A stretch of 38,612 nt of DNA from Candidatus Poribacteria bacterium (GCA_022394755.1 JAGFCA010000012.1:1-38612), one strand, 5' to 3'. Positions 1 to 8,993 are shown, numbered from the stretch's first letter. Notes: a model not told the origin generated them from the letters alone. Made by a program: numbers and translations.

Positions 1-120
1 GAACCAGATACTTACCGAAAACTCGCTCTTAGTTATGACAAACTCAAAGAAACCCGTTTAGGTTTTCGTACTTTAGCATATTCAATGATAAACTTTCGGG
101 TTGCTTTCAACGAAACTTAG
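1..120 (+). CDS. 3' end of a possible DDE transposase (partial)
   Basis: An open frame enters from the left edge in frame 1 and stops at a TAG ending at 120, leaving 39 residues. It contains a YRKLALSYDKLKETRLGFRT stretch followed by LAYSMINFR. This pattern of a basic helix and then a hydrophobic helix ending in an arginine is common at the C-termini of IS5-like DDE transposases. No terminal inverted repeat can be recognised because the other end lies outside the window. It could also be the end of an unrelated protein. It converges on the M24 gene, with 25 bases between the two stops. Confidence 0.4.
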   Translation, partial: EPDTYRKLALSYDKLKETRLGFRTLAYSMINFRVAFNET

Positions 121-145
121 ATGCTACTCGCTATGAGTTCTTAAA

Positions 146-1261
146 TTAATTGTGATTCAGTTCCAATTCTGAAGGGAATTCAGTGATCGGAATCGTTTCA
201 TTTGATTTGATGTGAAACGTATCTTCTAATCTAACACCTCCTGTACCCGGTACTGATAAAACAGGATGTCCTACTGTCATAACCATATTCTCACAAAGTG
301 TAATACCTGAATCTCCAGGATGTATTGTGGGTGCAGGTGTTTCTTCGAAACTTAATCCAATGCTATGCCCTATCCCTGCGACATAGAATTCTTCATAACC
401 ATTTTCTGTATAGACACTTTTTGCAACAGCATCAATCTCACGAATTTTTTTACCCGGTCTCAATACATTTATCGCAGCGGATTGTGCCTCTTTATATGTT
501 TCATACATATCAATATGTTTGTTATTAGGTTTTCCAATTACAAAAGTTCTACATAAATTCGCACAATATCCTTTATAACGTGGAACTAAATCCAACACAA
601 CAAGATCACCATGTTCAATGATCTTATCTGATGCTGTACCGTGTAGCCATCCTGACCGAATTCCCGAATTTACATACACAGGTGTTGCTACACCATGACC
701 TCCAGCCTTTCTCATTGCATATTCGACTTCTGCAGCAACATCATTTTCTGTAATTCCAGCTTTTAGCGTTTTAACTGCAGTTTTCATGCCTATAACAGCA
801 ATATCCGCAGCATGTTGTATCAATTTTATTTCATTTTCATCCTTGACCATTCTAAGGTCATCCATCACTGATGCAATATCAACTACATCAACAATTGGAT
901 TCGCCTTTTGAAACATATTTAGCAGAAATGCAGGTGTACCAAACCACATTTGTACACCAATTTTCAGTTTATCCTTATCTCCTACCATACCTCTCATAAT
1001 TTGAACAACATCCTTAATTTGTTGTCCAACTGAACCAAATATCCGTACATCTTCAACACCTAATGATTTTCTTACTTCTTCCTCTTCACCTGAAAAAGTA
1101 ACTATTATTGGCATCCCTTGTGCGGGGATAACCGCACGTGGTTGGTATCTATCCTCACCAAAGAAATAGATATAATCATCATGTGTTAATATTAGATAGG
1201 CATCAATTCCTTGCTGTTTCATTCTATCTTGAGCTTTCTTTATTCTACTTTTGTTAATCAT
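146..1261 (-). CDS. M24-family (creatinase / Xaa-Pro dipeptidase fold) protein with altered metal site
   Basis: This is a pita-bread-fold M24 protein of about 371 residues, with a creatinase-type N-terminal domain (about 1-135) and the catalytic domain after it. The frame opens at a TTG at 1273, but ATG at 1261 has a GGAG six bases upstream and is preferred. Classic M24 aminopeptidases bind two metals with D, D, H, E, E. Counting from this ATG, D224, H299 and E346 are kept. The second Asp is Asn235 (CANLCRTF) and the first Glu is Gly331 (MTVGHPV). Such losses are known in creatinase-like members that hydrolyse C-N bonds without metal, so a peptidase call is unsafe. Either an amidinohydrolase or a non-catalytic role is possible. 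No signal peptide is seen, so it is probably cytoplasmic. It stands alone, convergent with the fragment at the left edge. Confidence 0.8.
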   Translation of the reverse strand: MINKSRIKKAQDRMKQQGIDAYLILTHDDYIYFFGEDRYQPRAVIPAQGMPIIVTFSGEEEEVRKSLGVEDVRIFGSVGQQIKDVVQIMRGMVGDKDKLKIGVQMWFGTPAFLLNMFQKANPIVDVVDIASVMDDLRMVKDENEIKLIQHAADIAVIGMKTAVKTLKAGITENDVAAEVEYAMRKAGGHGVATPVYVNSGIRSGWLHGTASDKIIEHGDLVVLDLVPRYKGYCANLCRTFVIGKPNNKHIDMYETYKEAQSAAINVLRPGKKIREIDAVAKSVYTENGYEEFYVAGIGHSIGLSFEETPAPTIHPGDSGITLCENMVMTVGHPVLSVPGTGGVRLEDTFHIKSNETIPITEFPSELELNHN

Positions 1262-1659
1262 TTTCTGCTCCAAAAATTTATTATGTTGTAAATCAATATG
1301 TTTATAAATATACTTAACGTGAGTTGATAAGTCTATATATGCATTTGGGGCAGTTGGAAACCGTACTTACCGAGTCTATCAGTAGGAAAATTTTGTAAAA
1401 TCGAAGGCATATATCTATTATCAAACACACGTAATACTTAGTAAGATGGCAATTAGGCTTAAAAGGTTACAATTACATTTTTATAGAAATGTAATTAGTA
1501 TATTTTCAGATATCTTCAACTTACAAATATCTATACATGCAGTATGATATAGAAAATGATTCTAATAGTTTTTATAAAATAATTTAGTATTCTTAGTAGT
1601 ATATGCATATAATGACTACAAATTGTCCGAAACAAACTTCTTATAAAAAGGATTAAATT
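1262..1659. other. AT-rich intergenic region
   Basis: This spacer of about 400 bases separates the divergent M24 and oxidoreductase genes. It has no convincing ORF or RNA gene. A perfect TATAAT lies at 1608-1613 on the plus strand, about 46 bases before the oxidoreductase ATG, but I found no good -35 at the right distance. A GC-richer scrap around 1348-1382 may be a degenerate intergenic repeat. Confidence 0.4.
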
Positions 1660-2619
1660 ATGAAAATTGGATTTATTGGTGTTGGTGGTATAGCTGGAAA
1701 TTATAGAGGTAGTCTGAAAAAACTGAATAAACCTATTACAGCAGTCTGTGATATAAATGCAGATAGAGCTAATTCTATTGCATCTGATGAAAAAGCAAAT
1801 CCGTATACTGATCACCAAGAAATGTTAGATAAAGAGAAACCGGATGTTGTATTTATCTGTATTCCGCCTGGAGCACATTCTACCCAGGTTGCAGATTCCG
1901 CAAAATCAGGTGCTGCAGTCTTTGTTGCCAAACCGATAGCCCCCAATCATGATGTTGGAAGAGTAACAAGGGATGCAATCGCTGAATCAGGTGTAATTAA
2001 TCAGGTCGGCTATATGGCAAGGTATAGCGATATTACTGATAAAGCAAAGGAGTTGGTAGGAGATACACCACTTACTATGGGTATAGGTCGTTTTCTCTGT
2101 AGAATGGGTGCAGGACATCCTTGGTGGGGTAAATTTGAAATCTCTCTTGGTCAAATGGTAGAACAGACTACCCATGTATTTGACCTAATTCGTTATTTTC
2201 TTGGAGACGTTGAAAGTGTACAGGCTTTCGGCATCAAAGATGTTTCTGGAGATATTGCTGACTTTGAGGAATGTACAGTATGTAACCTAAAATTCACAAG
2301 TGGTGCAGTTGGGAGTATAACAAGTACATGTGCTGCCCGTGCACATGACCATTTTGCTACTGAATTAGTAGGAGATGACCTATATCTAAAACTGACCCAT
2401 GATTTAGGTCTACGTGGACAAATTAGAGGAGATGGAGTTGACTACAATGGAGAGGAAGCAGGTTATTATCGCCAAGTAGAGCAATTCATCAAAGCTGTTG
2501 AAGCAAACGATCAGAATATGGTTAGATCTTCCTATGCTGATGCATATAAAACACTCGCAGTCACACTTGCAGCAAATAAATCATTGGAAACTGGAAGTGT
2601 TGAAAAAGTATTAGATTAA
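1660..2619 (+). CDS. Gfo/Idh/MocA family oxidoreductase
   Basis: This is an NAD(P)-dependent sugar or inositol dehydrogenase-like protein of 319 residues. The Rossmann domain starts at residue 2 with the dinucleotide loop GFIGVGGIAG. The usual E-K-P catalytic motif appears as A90-K91-P92 (FVAKPIAPN), so the lysine is kept. The C-terminal alpha/beta domain has the expected histidine region EQTTHVFDLIRYFLG. AAAAAGGA sits seven bases before the ATG. Its substrate cannot be told from sequence. Its neighbour across a short convergent gap is a GH88 hydrolase, so uronic acid metabolism is a reasonable guess, not a conclusion. No signal peptide is seen, so it is cytoplasmic. It is one of three members of this superfamily in the window, and they are not close copies of one another. 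Confidence 0.88.
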   Translation: MKIGFIGVGGIAGNYRGSLKKLNKPITAVCDINADRANSIASDEKANPYTDHQEMLDKEKPDVVFICIPPGAHSTQVADSAKSGAAVFVAKPIAPNHDVGRVTRDAIAESGVINQVGYMARYSDITDKAKELVGDTPLTMGIGRFLCRMGAGHPWWGKFEISLGQMVEQTTHVFDLIRYFLGDVESVQAFGIKDVSGDIADFEECTVCNLKFTSGAVGSITSTCAARAHDHFATELVGDDLYLKLTHDLGLRGQIRGDGVDYNGEEAGYYRQVEQFIKAVEANDQNMVRSSYADAYKTLAVTLAANKSLETGSVEKVLD

Positions 2620-2636
2620 CCATATAGTAAATATGG

Positions 2637-4007
2637 CTATGAGAAAAATGTCAGATACGGTTTGCCTTGAATCTCACGTAACAACAGAACTGCCAGTTCA
2701 CGTCCATGATAGTCTCCCCACATAGAGGCTTCACCACATGGTATTTTTCTGCCTTCAGGTACATAATCCCACCCATTTGGTCTGTGATATACTGAATGGA
2801 GAAGTAAACCTTGATGTTTATCTGATGTAGATAAATAGGGTTCATCAAAGAGGGTATTTGCAACTGTTAATCCAGCTTGATAGTATTTTGAAGCAGAATC
2901 ATCACCATGTTTTTCAAGGAAGTTTCCATATCTAATTAAACCTTGTGCAGCAATTGCAGCTGCTGAACTGTCAACAGGTTCGTGTTCATTATATGGATCT
3001 GATGGTTTTGATAGATAATCGCCTAATTCAACCAGACCGGGAGCACCTGTATCCCAATAGGGTATACCATCTTGTGCTGTGTTATCAATGAAGAAATCTG
3101 CGGTTGCTTCAACCGCTTTTCTCATATGGGAGGTTACTTGATCTTTCCCACCATAACTTTCAAGTTCATCATCTGATAGTGTGTCAAAGAATTCAAGTTG
3201 TTCTGCATAACCTGTAATTATCCATGCTAATCCTCGTGTCCAAGTAGAAAATGGGGAATATCCTTGCTGTGTACTTGGACATCTGTAATTTCCGTCATTA
3301 GTATTAAAGATAGATTCATGAACCACTCGACCTCGTATATCGAATGAATCACGATCTTCACCATAGTATACATTGTAGTTTGCAGTTGTTTGAGAATGTT
3401 GGATTAGGCGTTCCAATAAGTTAATGGCTACATCACCTTCACCCATAAGAACTGCACCGAGTGTATGCCCAACTGCTAATACTCTTAATGAACGAATGGT
3501 ATCAGAAAACAGAGAATGAGGACCGTTAAATGAGGCAATATAACCTGTACCATTCTTAATCTGGGTCCAACGGCTTGCTTGGACGGCAGCAGAAGATTTC
3601 AATGCAATTTCGTAAAAGTGCATCTCATTCTCGTTGTTTGGAATAATTCCTTCACGCATCAATCGACGAAGATTGCCATAAGTGGAGACATTGTTAAATC
3701 CGTGATCATGTACACCAATATGCGTAACATGTGGATGCATTTTTTCGATAGTGTTCTGTCTACCTATTTCTAAGAATTGTTCATCACCAGTTGCATCATA
3801 TTGAAGAATGGCAGAACCGAATTGAAAACCTTGTGTCCATTCTGTCCATCCCCTTGTTGTATATGTGCCATCAACAGTAAAAACAGGTGTTCCATTTTCA
3901 GGTAACCATGTATCTTCAATAGATAATATCTTTTCCCCTGAATACTTTAGAAACTTGTCAATCTGTACTTTCAAATCCTGTATCTTTAAAGAATTGTTAA
4001 TCTTCAT
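2637..4007 (-). CDS. Glycoside hydrolase family 88 (unsaturated glucuronyl hydrolase-like)
   Basis: This 456-residue protein has an (alpha/alpha)6 barrel. GH88 enzymes remove 4,5-unsaturated uronic acids from oligosaccharides made by polysaccharide lyases, by hydration of the vinyl ether. The signature HDHGF at 100-104 holds Asp101, and Asp169 in FSDTIRSLRVL fits the second essential Asp. The later STWTRGLAWIITGY and VDSSAAAIAAQGL segments are typical of the family. It is somewhat longer than the roughly 380-residue Bacillus enzyme, with extra sequence at the N-terminus. No signal peptide is visible, so it probably acts in the cytoplasm on imported oligosaccharides. GAGGA lies just before the ATG. 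It follows rfaE2 on the same strand with a 39-base gap, so the two may be cotranscribed although their roles are unrelated. Confidence 0.88.
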   Translation of the reverse strand: MKINNSLKIQDLKVQIDKFLKYSGEKILSIEDTWLPENGTPVFTVDGTYTTRGWTEWTQGFQFGSAILQYDATGDEQFLEIGRQNTIEKMHPHVTHIGVHDHGFNNVSTYGNLRRLMREGIIPNNENEMHFYEIALKSSAAVQASRWTQIKNGTGYIASFNGPHSLFSDTIRSLRVLAVGHTLGAVLMGEGDVAINLLERLIQHSQTTANYNVYYGEDRDSFDIRGRVVHESIFNTNDGNYRCPSTQQGYSPFSTWTRGLAWIITGYAEQLEFFDTLSDDELESYGGKDQVTSHMRKAVEATADFFIDNTAQDGIPYWDTGAPGLVELGDYLSKPSDPYNEHEPVDSSAAAIAAQGLIRYGNFLEKHGDDSASKYYQAGLTVANTLFDEPYLSTSDKHQGLLLHSVYHRPNGWDYVPEGRKIPCGEASMWGDYHGRELAVLLLREIQGKPYLTFFS

Positions 4008-4046
4008 GAGTCCTCTATTTTACAAATATATTTCTAATATATAAAA

Positions 4047-4541
4047 TCAAGATGAATTATACTGTTTACAAATTACTTCAATCAAGTTAGTTGTAGATTT
4101 GCCAGGTACATTTATACCCACAACAACTCTACCCCCATTTTCTTCCACAACATCTCTTTCGACAAGTTGTTCTAATTTATAGTCTCCGCCTTTAACATGG
4201 ATATTTGGTTTTAGTTTTGAAAGTAATTTAATAGGAGTTAATTCTGGAAAAATAACTACATAATCAACACACTCTAAACCTGCTAACATCTCTGCACGTT
4301 CATCTTGAGGAACAAGCGGACGATTTTGTCCCTTGAGTTGTCTAACTGATTCATCACTGTTAACTGCGACTACAAGAATGTCTCCTAATTTCTTTGCCGC
4401 TTGTAGATAACGCAAATGACCTAAGTGTAATACATCAAAACAACCATTCGTAGTTACAACAACATTACCTTGCTTTTTAATATCATCTAAGTGTGTAGTT
4501 AGTTCTTTAAGCTGATAAATCTTAGGAATTTCAATTGTCAT
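4047..4541 (-). CDS. rfaE2: D-glycero-beta-D-manno-heptose 1-phosphate adenylyltransferase
   Basis: This 164-residue stand-alone nucleotidyltransferase is equivalent to the C-terminal half of HldE. It makes ADP-heptose for the lipopolysaccharide inner core. The cytidylyltransferase-fold motif TNGCFDVLHLGH is at 31-42 with the HxGH histidines H39 and H42. A second block, VNSDESVRQLKG, and the closing GKSTTNLIEVI are also family-typical. The kinase half (rfaE1) is not in this window. Its presence implies an outer membrane with heptose-containing LPS. The start is ATG with no clear Shine-Dalgarno sequence. The gene is divergent from the EF-Tu-like gene across 145 bases and lies upstream of GH88. 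Confidence 0.93.
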   Translation of the reverse strand: MTIEIPKIYQLKELTTHLDDIKKQGNVVVTTNGCFDVLHLGHLRYLQAAKKLGDILVVAVNSDESVRQLKGQNRPLVPQDERAEMLAGLECVDYVVIFPELTPIKLLSKLKPNIHVKGGDYKLEQLVERDVVEENGGRVVVGINVPGKSTTNLIEVICKQYNSS

Positions 4542-4601
4542 ATCTAACTATATATCTAAAGAATAATTTCAAAATTGTTTCTATCAAAGTTTTATACATT
4601 A

Positions 4602-4630
4602 TTGCATATTCACTGTTCTTTTGCTATAAT
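4602..4630 (+). promoter_or_regulatory. Sigma-70-like promoter of the EF-Tu-like gene
   Basis: A TTGCAT at 4602-4607 and a perfect TATAAT at 4625-4630 are separated by 17 bases. A TGC just before the -10 makes it an extended -10 element. Transcription would begin near 4637, giving a leader of about 50 bases before the ATG at 4687. Confidence 0.6.
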
Positions 4631-4686
4631 AAAGATACAATAAGAACTTTAAACGCCCTCCTAAATCAGATCCTGTAGGAATATTA

Positions 4687-5844
4687 ATGAATAAGAAAAA
4701 CACCTCCTCTCATCAATCATTACCTATATGTATGCTTGGTGCTGAAGGACATGGAAAATCAACATTAACTTCTGCCATTGAACGCGTTGTAGAAAAAATA
4801 GGTACAATTCATTCTGAATCCAATACTGAATTTATTAATCAGTTGCCAAATCATCACCAAATTTGTGATGGTGTTGGGTTTACGTTTCGATCTATTGACT
4901 ATGAAACAAGCGGAAAGCACTATACTCAAATTGATTGTGAAACACATCAGGACATAGTAAAATTATTAATTAGTAGTGCATTGGATATTCAAGGAGTATT
5001 ATGGGTAGTCGATGCAGAAGCAGGTGTAACACATGAGTCTGTAGATCAGGTTAGTATTGCCAATAGTGTAAAAGTATCAAATATTGTTTCATTTTTGAAT
5101 GTACATAATACTGAAGATGAGGAGTTGGTGAATATCTGTCAACAAGAAATGAGGGAAATACTCACTGAATGTGGATTGAGTGAAAAAAATACACCTATCT
5201 TAGTCGGTGATGTACAAAATGCCGTAAATTACAAAACCGTGAATTTAGGTTCTGATCATTGGAAACCGATCGTTGATACTATTTCTGCATTAAATAGTAT
5301 AATGCCTGAACCAATTCATAAATCAGATCTTCATCTCGTGTTACCTATACAGGAAATTGTTGAAGAAAAGAAAGAGTCAGTAACGTTTTTAGGTGAAATA
5401 TTACAAGGACACCTATCTGTTGGACAATCCATTGATATTGTAGGTAAAGGAGAGAGGATCAAGACTAAATGCTTAAATATTAAGGAACAGGAAATTACAG
5501 TAGAATCTGAACCAGATTGGTTATCTGTTGGTCAGGTGGTATGTTCACCAAAAACAGTAAAAGCACATACAGAATTTAATTCAATTGTTTACCTACTTAA
5601 TCAAGAAGAGAGTGGAACACATATCCCTATAGTTGAAAATGATAAACTTGAAATTCATCTATGGGGAGTAGATGTACCTGCACGAATACAACTTCCACCA
5701 GACATATCAATCATTTCTCCATCATCAAATTCTGAGATTTCAATTACCCTTGACATACCACTTGTTATGGAAGTTGGGACTACCTTTGAAATAAAAAAGA
5801 TGGATATTAGAATTGGATTAGGAATAGTTATAGAAGTTGTATAA
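4687..5844 (+). CDS. EF-Tu paralog with decayed GTPase motifs (pseudo-GTPase)
   Basis: The 385 residues align by eye along the whole length of EF-Tu (about 395). The P-loop is present as GAEGHGKST (18-26), though the EF-Tu Asp21 is Gly. A GFT at 64-66 matches the G2 Thr. G3 should read DCPGH but is D83-C-E-T-H87, losing the DxxG glycine. G4 should be NKCD but is N138-V-H-N141, losing both Lys and Asp. The G5 SA signature is also not visible. Domains 2 and 3 remain recognisable (LNQEESGTHIPIV, and the closing GLGIVIEVV). The family carries aminoacyl-tRNA to ribosomes, but guanine specificity and hydrolysis are probably lost here, so this is unlikely to be the housekeeping factor. It has its own strong promoter. 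Its partner and role are unknown. Confidence 0.82.
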   Translation: MNKKNTSSHQSLPICMLGAEGHGKSTLTSAIERVVEKIGTIHSESNTEFINQLPNHHQICDGVGFTFRSIDYETSGKHYTQIDCETHQDIVKLLISSALDIQGVLWVVDAEAGVTHESVDQVSIANSVKVSNIVSFLNVHNTEDEELVNICQQEMREILTECGLSEKNTPILVGDVQNAVNYKTVNLGSDHWKPIVDTISALNSIMPEPIHKSDLHLVLPIQEIVEEKKESVTFLGEILQGHLSVGQSIDIVGKGERIKTKCLNIKEQEITVESEPDWLSVGQVVCSPKTVKAHTEFNSIVYLLNQEESGTHIPIVENDKLEIHLWGVDVPARIQLPPDISIISPSSNSEISITLDIPLVMEVGTTFEIKKMDIRIGLGIVIEVV

Positions 5845-5862
5845 ATTGCTTAATCCCAAAAT

Positions 5863-6570
5863 TTAGTTGACAATTTTTATCGCATCGCTGAGGTTGAGAT
5901 CCCCTGTGTATAATGCACGACCTATGATTGCACCTGAAGCTCCAATGTTCTTCAAGGCTTCTAAATCTGAGAAAGATGAAACCCCTCCTGAGGCAATCAC
6001 ATTAGCAGAAACAGCATCAACTATTTCTTTCGTAGCATTAACATTAGGACCTTTCAACATACCATCACTTTTGATGTCCGTATATATCAAAGTCTGAACA
6101 ACCGAGAGTTCTTCAGCAAAATGAACTGCAGATTTTTCAGACACTTCCAACCAACCGTCAGTCGCAACCATTCCATCACTCGCGTCAATTCCGACAGCAA
6201 TTCTTTCACCAAATAATTCACAGGATTGTTCGACAAGATCAGGTTGTTTTAATGCTGCAGTTCCCAAAATTACTCGATCCACGCCTAATTCCAATACAAT
6301 CTTAATCTGTTCCATGCTTCTAATGCCACCACCAAGTTGTGTTGGAATTGTAAGTTCAGAAACTATCTTATCAACAATCTTCAAATTAGATGAAATGCCT
6401 TGAAATGCCCCATCAAGATCAACAAGATGTAGGTATTCTGCTCCTTCATTTTCCCATCTCATAGCCATGTCTACAGGATTATCAGAAAATACTGTTTCTT
6501 GTTCAGCAATACCTTGGATTAAATTAACACACTTTCCACCACGTAAATCTATTGCAGGTAAAATCTTCAC
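5863..6570 (-). CDS. hisA: ProFAR isomerase (phosphoribosylformimino-AICAR ribotide isomerase)
   Basis: This is a (beta/alpha)8-barrel enzyme of histidine biosynthesis, catalysing the Amadori rearrangement of ProFAR to PRFAR. The 235 residues are standard length. The N-terminal LPAIDLRGGKCVNLIQG carries catalytic Asp8. The second half has YTDIKSDGML with the other catalytic Asp, and the phosphate-binding ASGGVSS and GAIIGRALYTG. The start is GTG at 6570 with AAAGGAAG just upstream. It lies 12 bases after an ABC permease gene on the same strand, so it is probably read from the transporter operon and not with the other his genes at 32-36 kb. Its stop is only 18 bases from the convergent EF-Tu-like gene. 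Confidence 0.95.
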   Translation of the reverse strand: MKILPAIDLRGGKCVNLIQGIAEQETVFSDNPVDMAMRWENEGAEYLHLVDLDGAFQGISSNLKIVDKIVSELTIPTQLGGGIRSMEQIKIVLELGVDRVILGTAALKQPDLVEQSCELFGERIAVGIDASDGMVATDGWLEVSEKSAVHFAEELSVVQTLIYTDIKSDGMLKGPNVNATKEIVDAVSANVIASGGVSSFSDLEALKNIGASGAIIGRALYTGDLNLSDAIKIVN

Positions 6571-6582
6571 TTAACTTCCTTT

Positions 6583-7485
6583 CTATTCCTCACGAAAAAT
6601 ACCGAGTAATTTTAATTGTGCGATTGATATGATAGCAATTAATATAAAGAGCACCCAACCAATTGTCGCAGCATATCCCAATCGCATAAATTGAAAACCG
6701 TTCTTATATAAATACATTACTATTGTGGAACCTGCATCCGCAGGTTCACCACCATTTGTTAAAATAAAAGGGAGATCAAACAGTTGGAATGATCCAATCA
6801 TTGATACAACTACTACAAAGGCAATTACAGGACGTAATGATGGTAGAGTCACATGAATAAAGGCTTGCCACCAATTTGCCCCATCAACTGCAGCTGCTTC
6901 GTACAAATCTTGTCTTATACCTTGTAATCCTGCGATAAAGTAAATCATGTTAAATCCTGCCCATTGCCAGACACCCGTCAATATAACCGCAGGCATTACA
7001 TATTTAGTATCATTTAACCATCCAATCTCATTTCCAAGGAATACAAACTCATTATTGATAATTCCTGAACGCTGATCATATATTAGATTAAAGATGATTG
7101 CAACAAATACTCCAGCGACAAGAACAGGTGTAAAAAATGCTAATCTTAAGAAATTCTTTCCTTTTACATGTTTTGAATTTAAAATCAAAGCAAGTATTAA
7201 AGCAATAGGTAATTGGAGGGTTAATGTACCTATTGCAAAATATGTTGTATTCCATGCTGATTTCCAAAAGATAGGATCATTAAAAAGGTCAATAAAATTA
7301 CTAAATCCTACATATATTCTACTTTGAAAACCACGCATCTCATAAAAACTCATAATCAGAGATGAGAGTAAGGGATACCCCATAAAAACAATAAATAATA
7401 TATAGAATGGAGCAATAAACAGATAAGGAGCGATTTTCTGTTGTTGATTCCAAAATTTCTTAGTAAGGGTGTGATAATTCGACAT
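6583..7485 (-). CDS. Sugar ABC transporter permease (MalF/UgpA type)
   Basis: This 300-residue inner-membrane protein has about six hydrophobic helices, beginning with APYLFIAPFYILFIVFMGYP. The cytoplasmic EAA loop appears as EAAAVDGANWWQAF near residue 194, followed by HVTLPSLRPVI. This loop docks the ATPase in carbohydrate uptake class 1 importers. The gene follows a solute-binding protein with a 32-base gap and precedes hisA with 12 bases. The usual second permease (MalG type) and the ATPase are not in the window, so they must be supplied elsewhere. The substrate is probably an oligosaccharide but is not shown by the sequence. Confidence 0.9.
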   Translation of the reverse strand: MSNYHTLTKKFWNQQQKIAPYLFIAPFYILFIVFMGYPLLSSLIMSFYEMRGFQSRIYVGFSNFIDLFNDPIFWKSAWNTTYFAIGTLTLQLPIALILALILNSKHVKGKNFLRLAFFTPVLVAGVFVAIIFNLIYDQRSGIINNEFVFLGNEIGWLNDTKYVMPAVILTGVWQWAGFNMIYFIAGLQGIRQDLYEAAAVDGANWWQAFIHVTLPSLRPVIAFVVVVSMIGSFQLFDLPFILTNGGEPADAGSTIVMYLYKNGFQFMRLGYAATIGWVLFILIAIISIAQLKLLGIFREE

Positions 7486-7517
7486 AATAAAGTTGATTCA
7501 AATTTGAAGGTATTTGT

Positions 7518-8885
7518 TCATGGATTCTTTTCTTTTATGCTCCATCTCATTTGATCTTTTGATATTATTATTCTAACTGTAGCAGCAAGATCTATTAATG
7601 CAGTTCTTGAGGACTTATTTTCAGTTACCACCTCAAAGATAGTATTATTCAACAAATCTGAAGCTTCCGACCAATATGGATTTTGATATCGTGGTGGTAT
7701 ATCTGGTACGAGATCTATAAACAATTTTCCAATTCTCTGTCCACCTAAATACTCATCGGGTTCATGAAAAATTGGTAAGTCCAATGCAGATTTTATCGGT
7801 GGTATTATCATTGTTGTTTCAAATCTATTTGCTAAACCTTCTTTATTGAAATAGGTAAATTCAATTAATTTCCAAGCAAGATCAGGATTTTCGCACTGTT
7901 TTGTAATACCAATCATTGTCCCACCCCGTGTTGTTGTGCGTCTTCCTCCTTCTTCCCACGAAGGCATTGGAATTGCTTTCCATTTTCCTGCCATCTGTGG
8001 TACTTGACTCTTTAATATCCCAACATACCAATCAGGGGCTAAAATGGAAAGGATCTTACCATCTTGCATTGCAGCAAAATTGCTTGGATGACCATGCCAT
8101 GTTCCATAAACTGGAGTCGCAATCTTATGTTCATTAAACAGCGAACTATAAAACTCTAAGGTATCAATGGCAATATCGCTATCTATAACCACATTACCGT
8201 TTTCATCAAAAAACCCACCACCTCTTTGCAAAAGAAAATTGAAGTAATCACTCTCTGTTTTGTTATCAAGAACAATTGCAAATTGGTCAATATTTCCATC
8301 CCCATCCGTATCACGTGTTACTTCTTTTCCAACATTTATAAACTCATCCCAAGTATTAATTTTTGTCAGATCAAATCCAGCAGTCTTAAAAATATCATCT
8401 CTATAAAGGAGAACAACCGGATGTAAATCGTGGGGAATACCGTATATTCTACCATTATAGGACCAAGGAGTAAAACGATTTGGAATTAGATCATGCATCC
8501 ATCCTTCATTCTCCAATAATGGACGAAGATCCATAAATCCTATTTCCTCGATCGCTCCTTTCAAGAATCGACCAATTGATGTAATTTCCACTTCAACAAT
8601 ATCTGGTGCACCAAAATTGGAGAGTAATGCAGTTAAGAGCTTATCATGCATTGTACCACCAAAGTTGATCAACTCAACATTCACATCAGGATAGAGTTGA
8701 TTAAATAGTGGGAGTCGTGCTTGATATTCGTCATAATGTGTATTTGCAAAAATCCAGAACTCTAAACTGTTATCTTTCTTTTTATTTGATATCAAAAGCA
8801 GTATCGAAGATATCATGAATAGAATTAACATTGCGATGGGTGCTTTGCCAATTGGAAAGCTGTCTCTATCAAATGGATTTAGCAT
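7518..8885 (-). CDS. ABC transporter solute-binding protein, family 1 (membrane-anchored)
   Basis: This 455-residue periplasmic-type sugar-binding protein feeds the permease downstream. Residues about 16-33 form a single hydrophobic helix after a charged N-terminus, with no lipobox cysteine, so it may stay anchored by an uncleaved signal. Sequence typical of the family includes a GAPDIVEVE segment near 92-100, a lobe-2 WDEFINVGKEVT, and a conserved tail region around PDLAWKLIEF. At 192-200 a DTDGDGNID calcium-loop-like motif appears, an unusual ornament. The ATG at 8885 has an AGGA five bases upstream. It heads an SBP-permease-hisA operon and is divergent from the FmdB gene. Confidence 0.88.
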   Translation of the reverse strand: MLNPFDRDSFPIGKAPIAMLILFMISSILLLISNKKKDNSLEFWIFANTHYDEYQARLPLFNQLYPDVNVELINFGGTMHDKLLTALLSNFGAPDIVEVEITSIGRFLKGAIEEIGFMDLRPLLENEGWMHDLIPNRFTPWSYNGRIYGIPHDLHPVVLLYRDDIFKTAGFDLTKINTWDEFINVGKEVTRDTDGDGNIDQFAIVLDNKTESDYFNFLLQRGGGFFDENGNVVIDSDIAIDTLEFYSSLFNEHKIATPVYGTWHGHPSNFAAMQDGKILSILAPDWYVGILKSQVPQMAGKWKAIPMPSWEEGGRRTTTRGGTMIGITKQCENPDLAWKLIEFTYFNKEGLANRFETTMIIPPIKSALDLPIFHEPDEYLGGQRIGKLFIDLVPDIPPRYQNPYWSEASDLLNNTIFEVVTENKSSRTALIDLAATVRIIISKDQMRWSIKEKNP

Positions 8886-8912
8886 GGATAATCCTAAGCT
8901 TTTTATGTAAGT

Positions 8913-8940
8913 TCTATATTGGAATTGAATTAAAATGCAA
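8913..8940 (-). promoter_or_regulatory. Possible promoter of the SBP-permease-hisA operon
   Basis: On the minus strand a TTGCAT (8940-8935) and a TATAGA (8918-8913) are spaced by 16 bases, about 28 bases before the SBP start. The match is moderate. Confidence 0.35.
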
Positions 8941-8993
8941 CTAAACTTATAAACAATTACAAACTTTCAACTACTTCATAAGTCAATTTTCAC

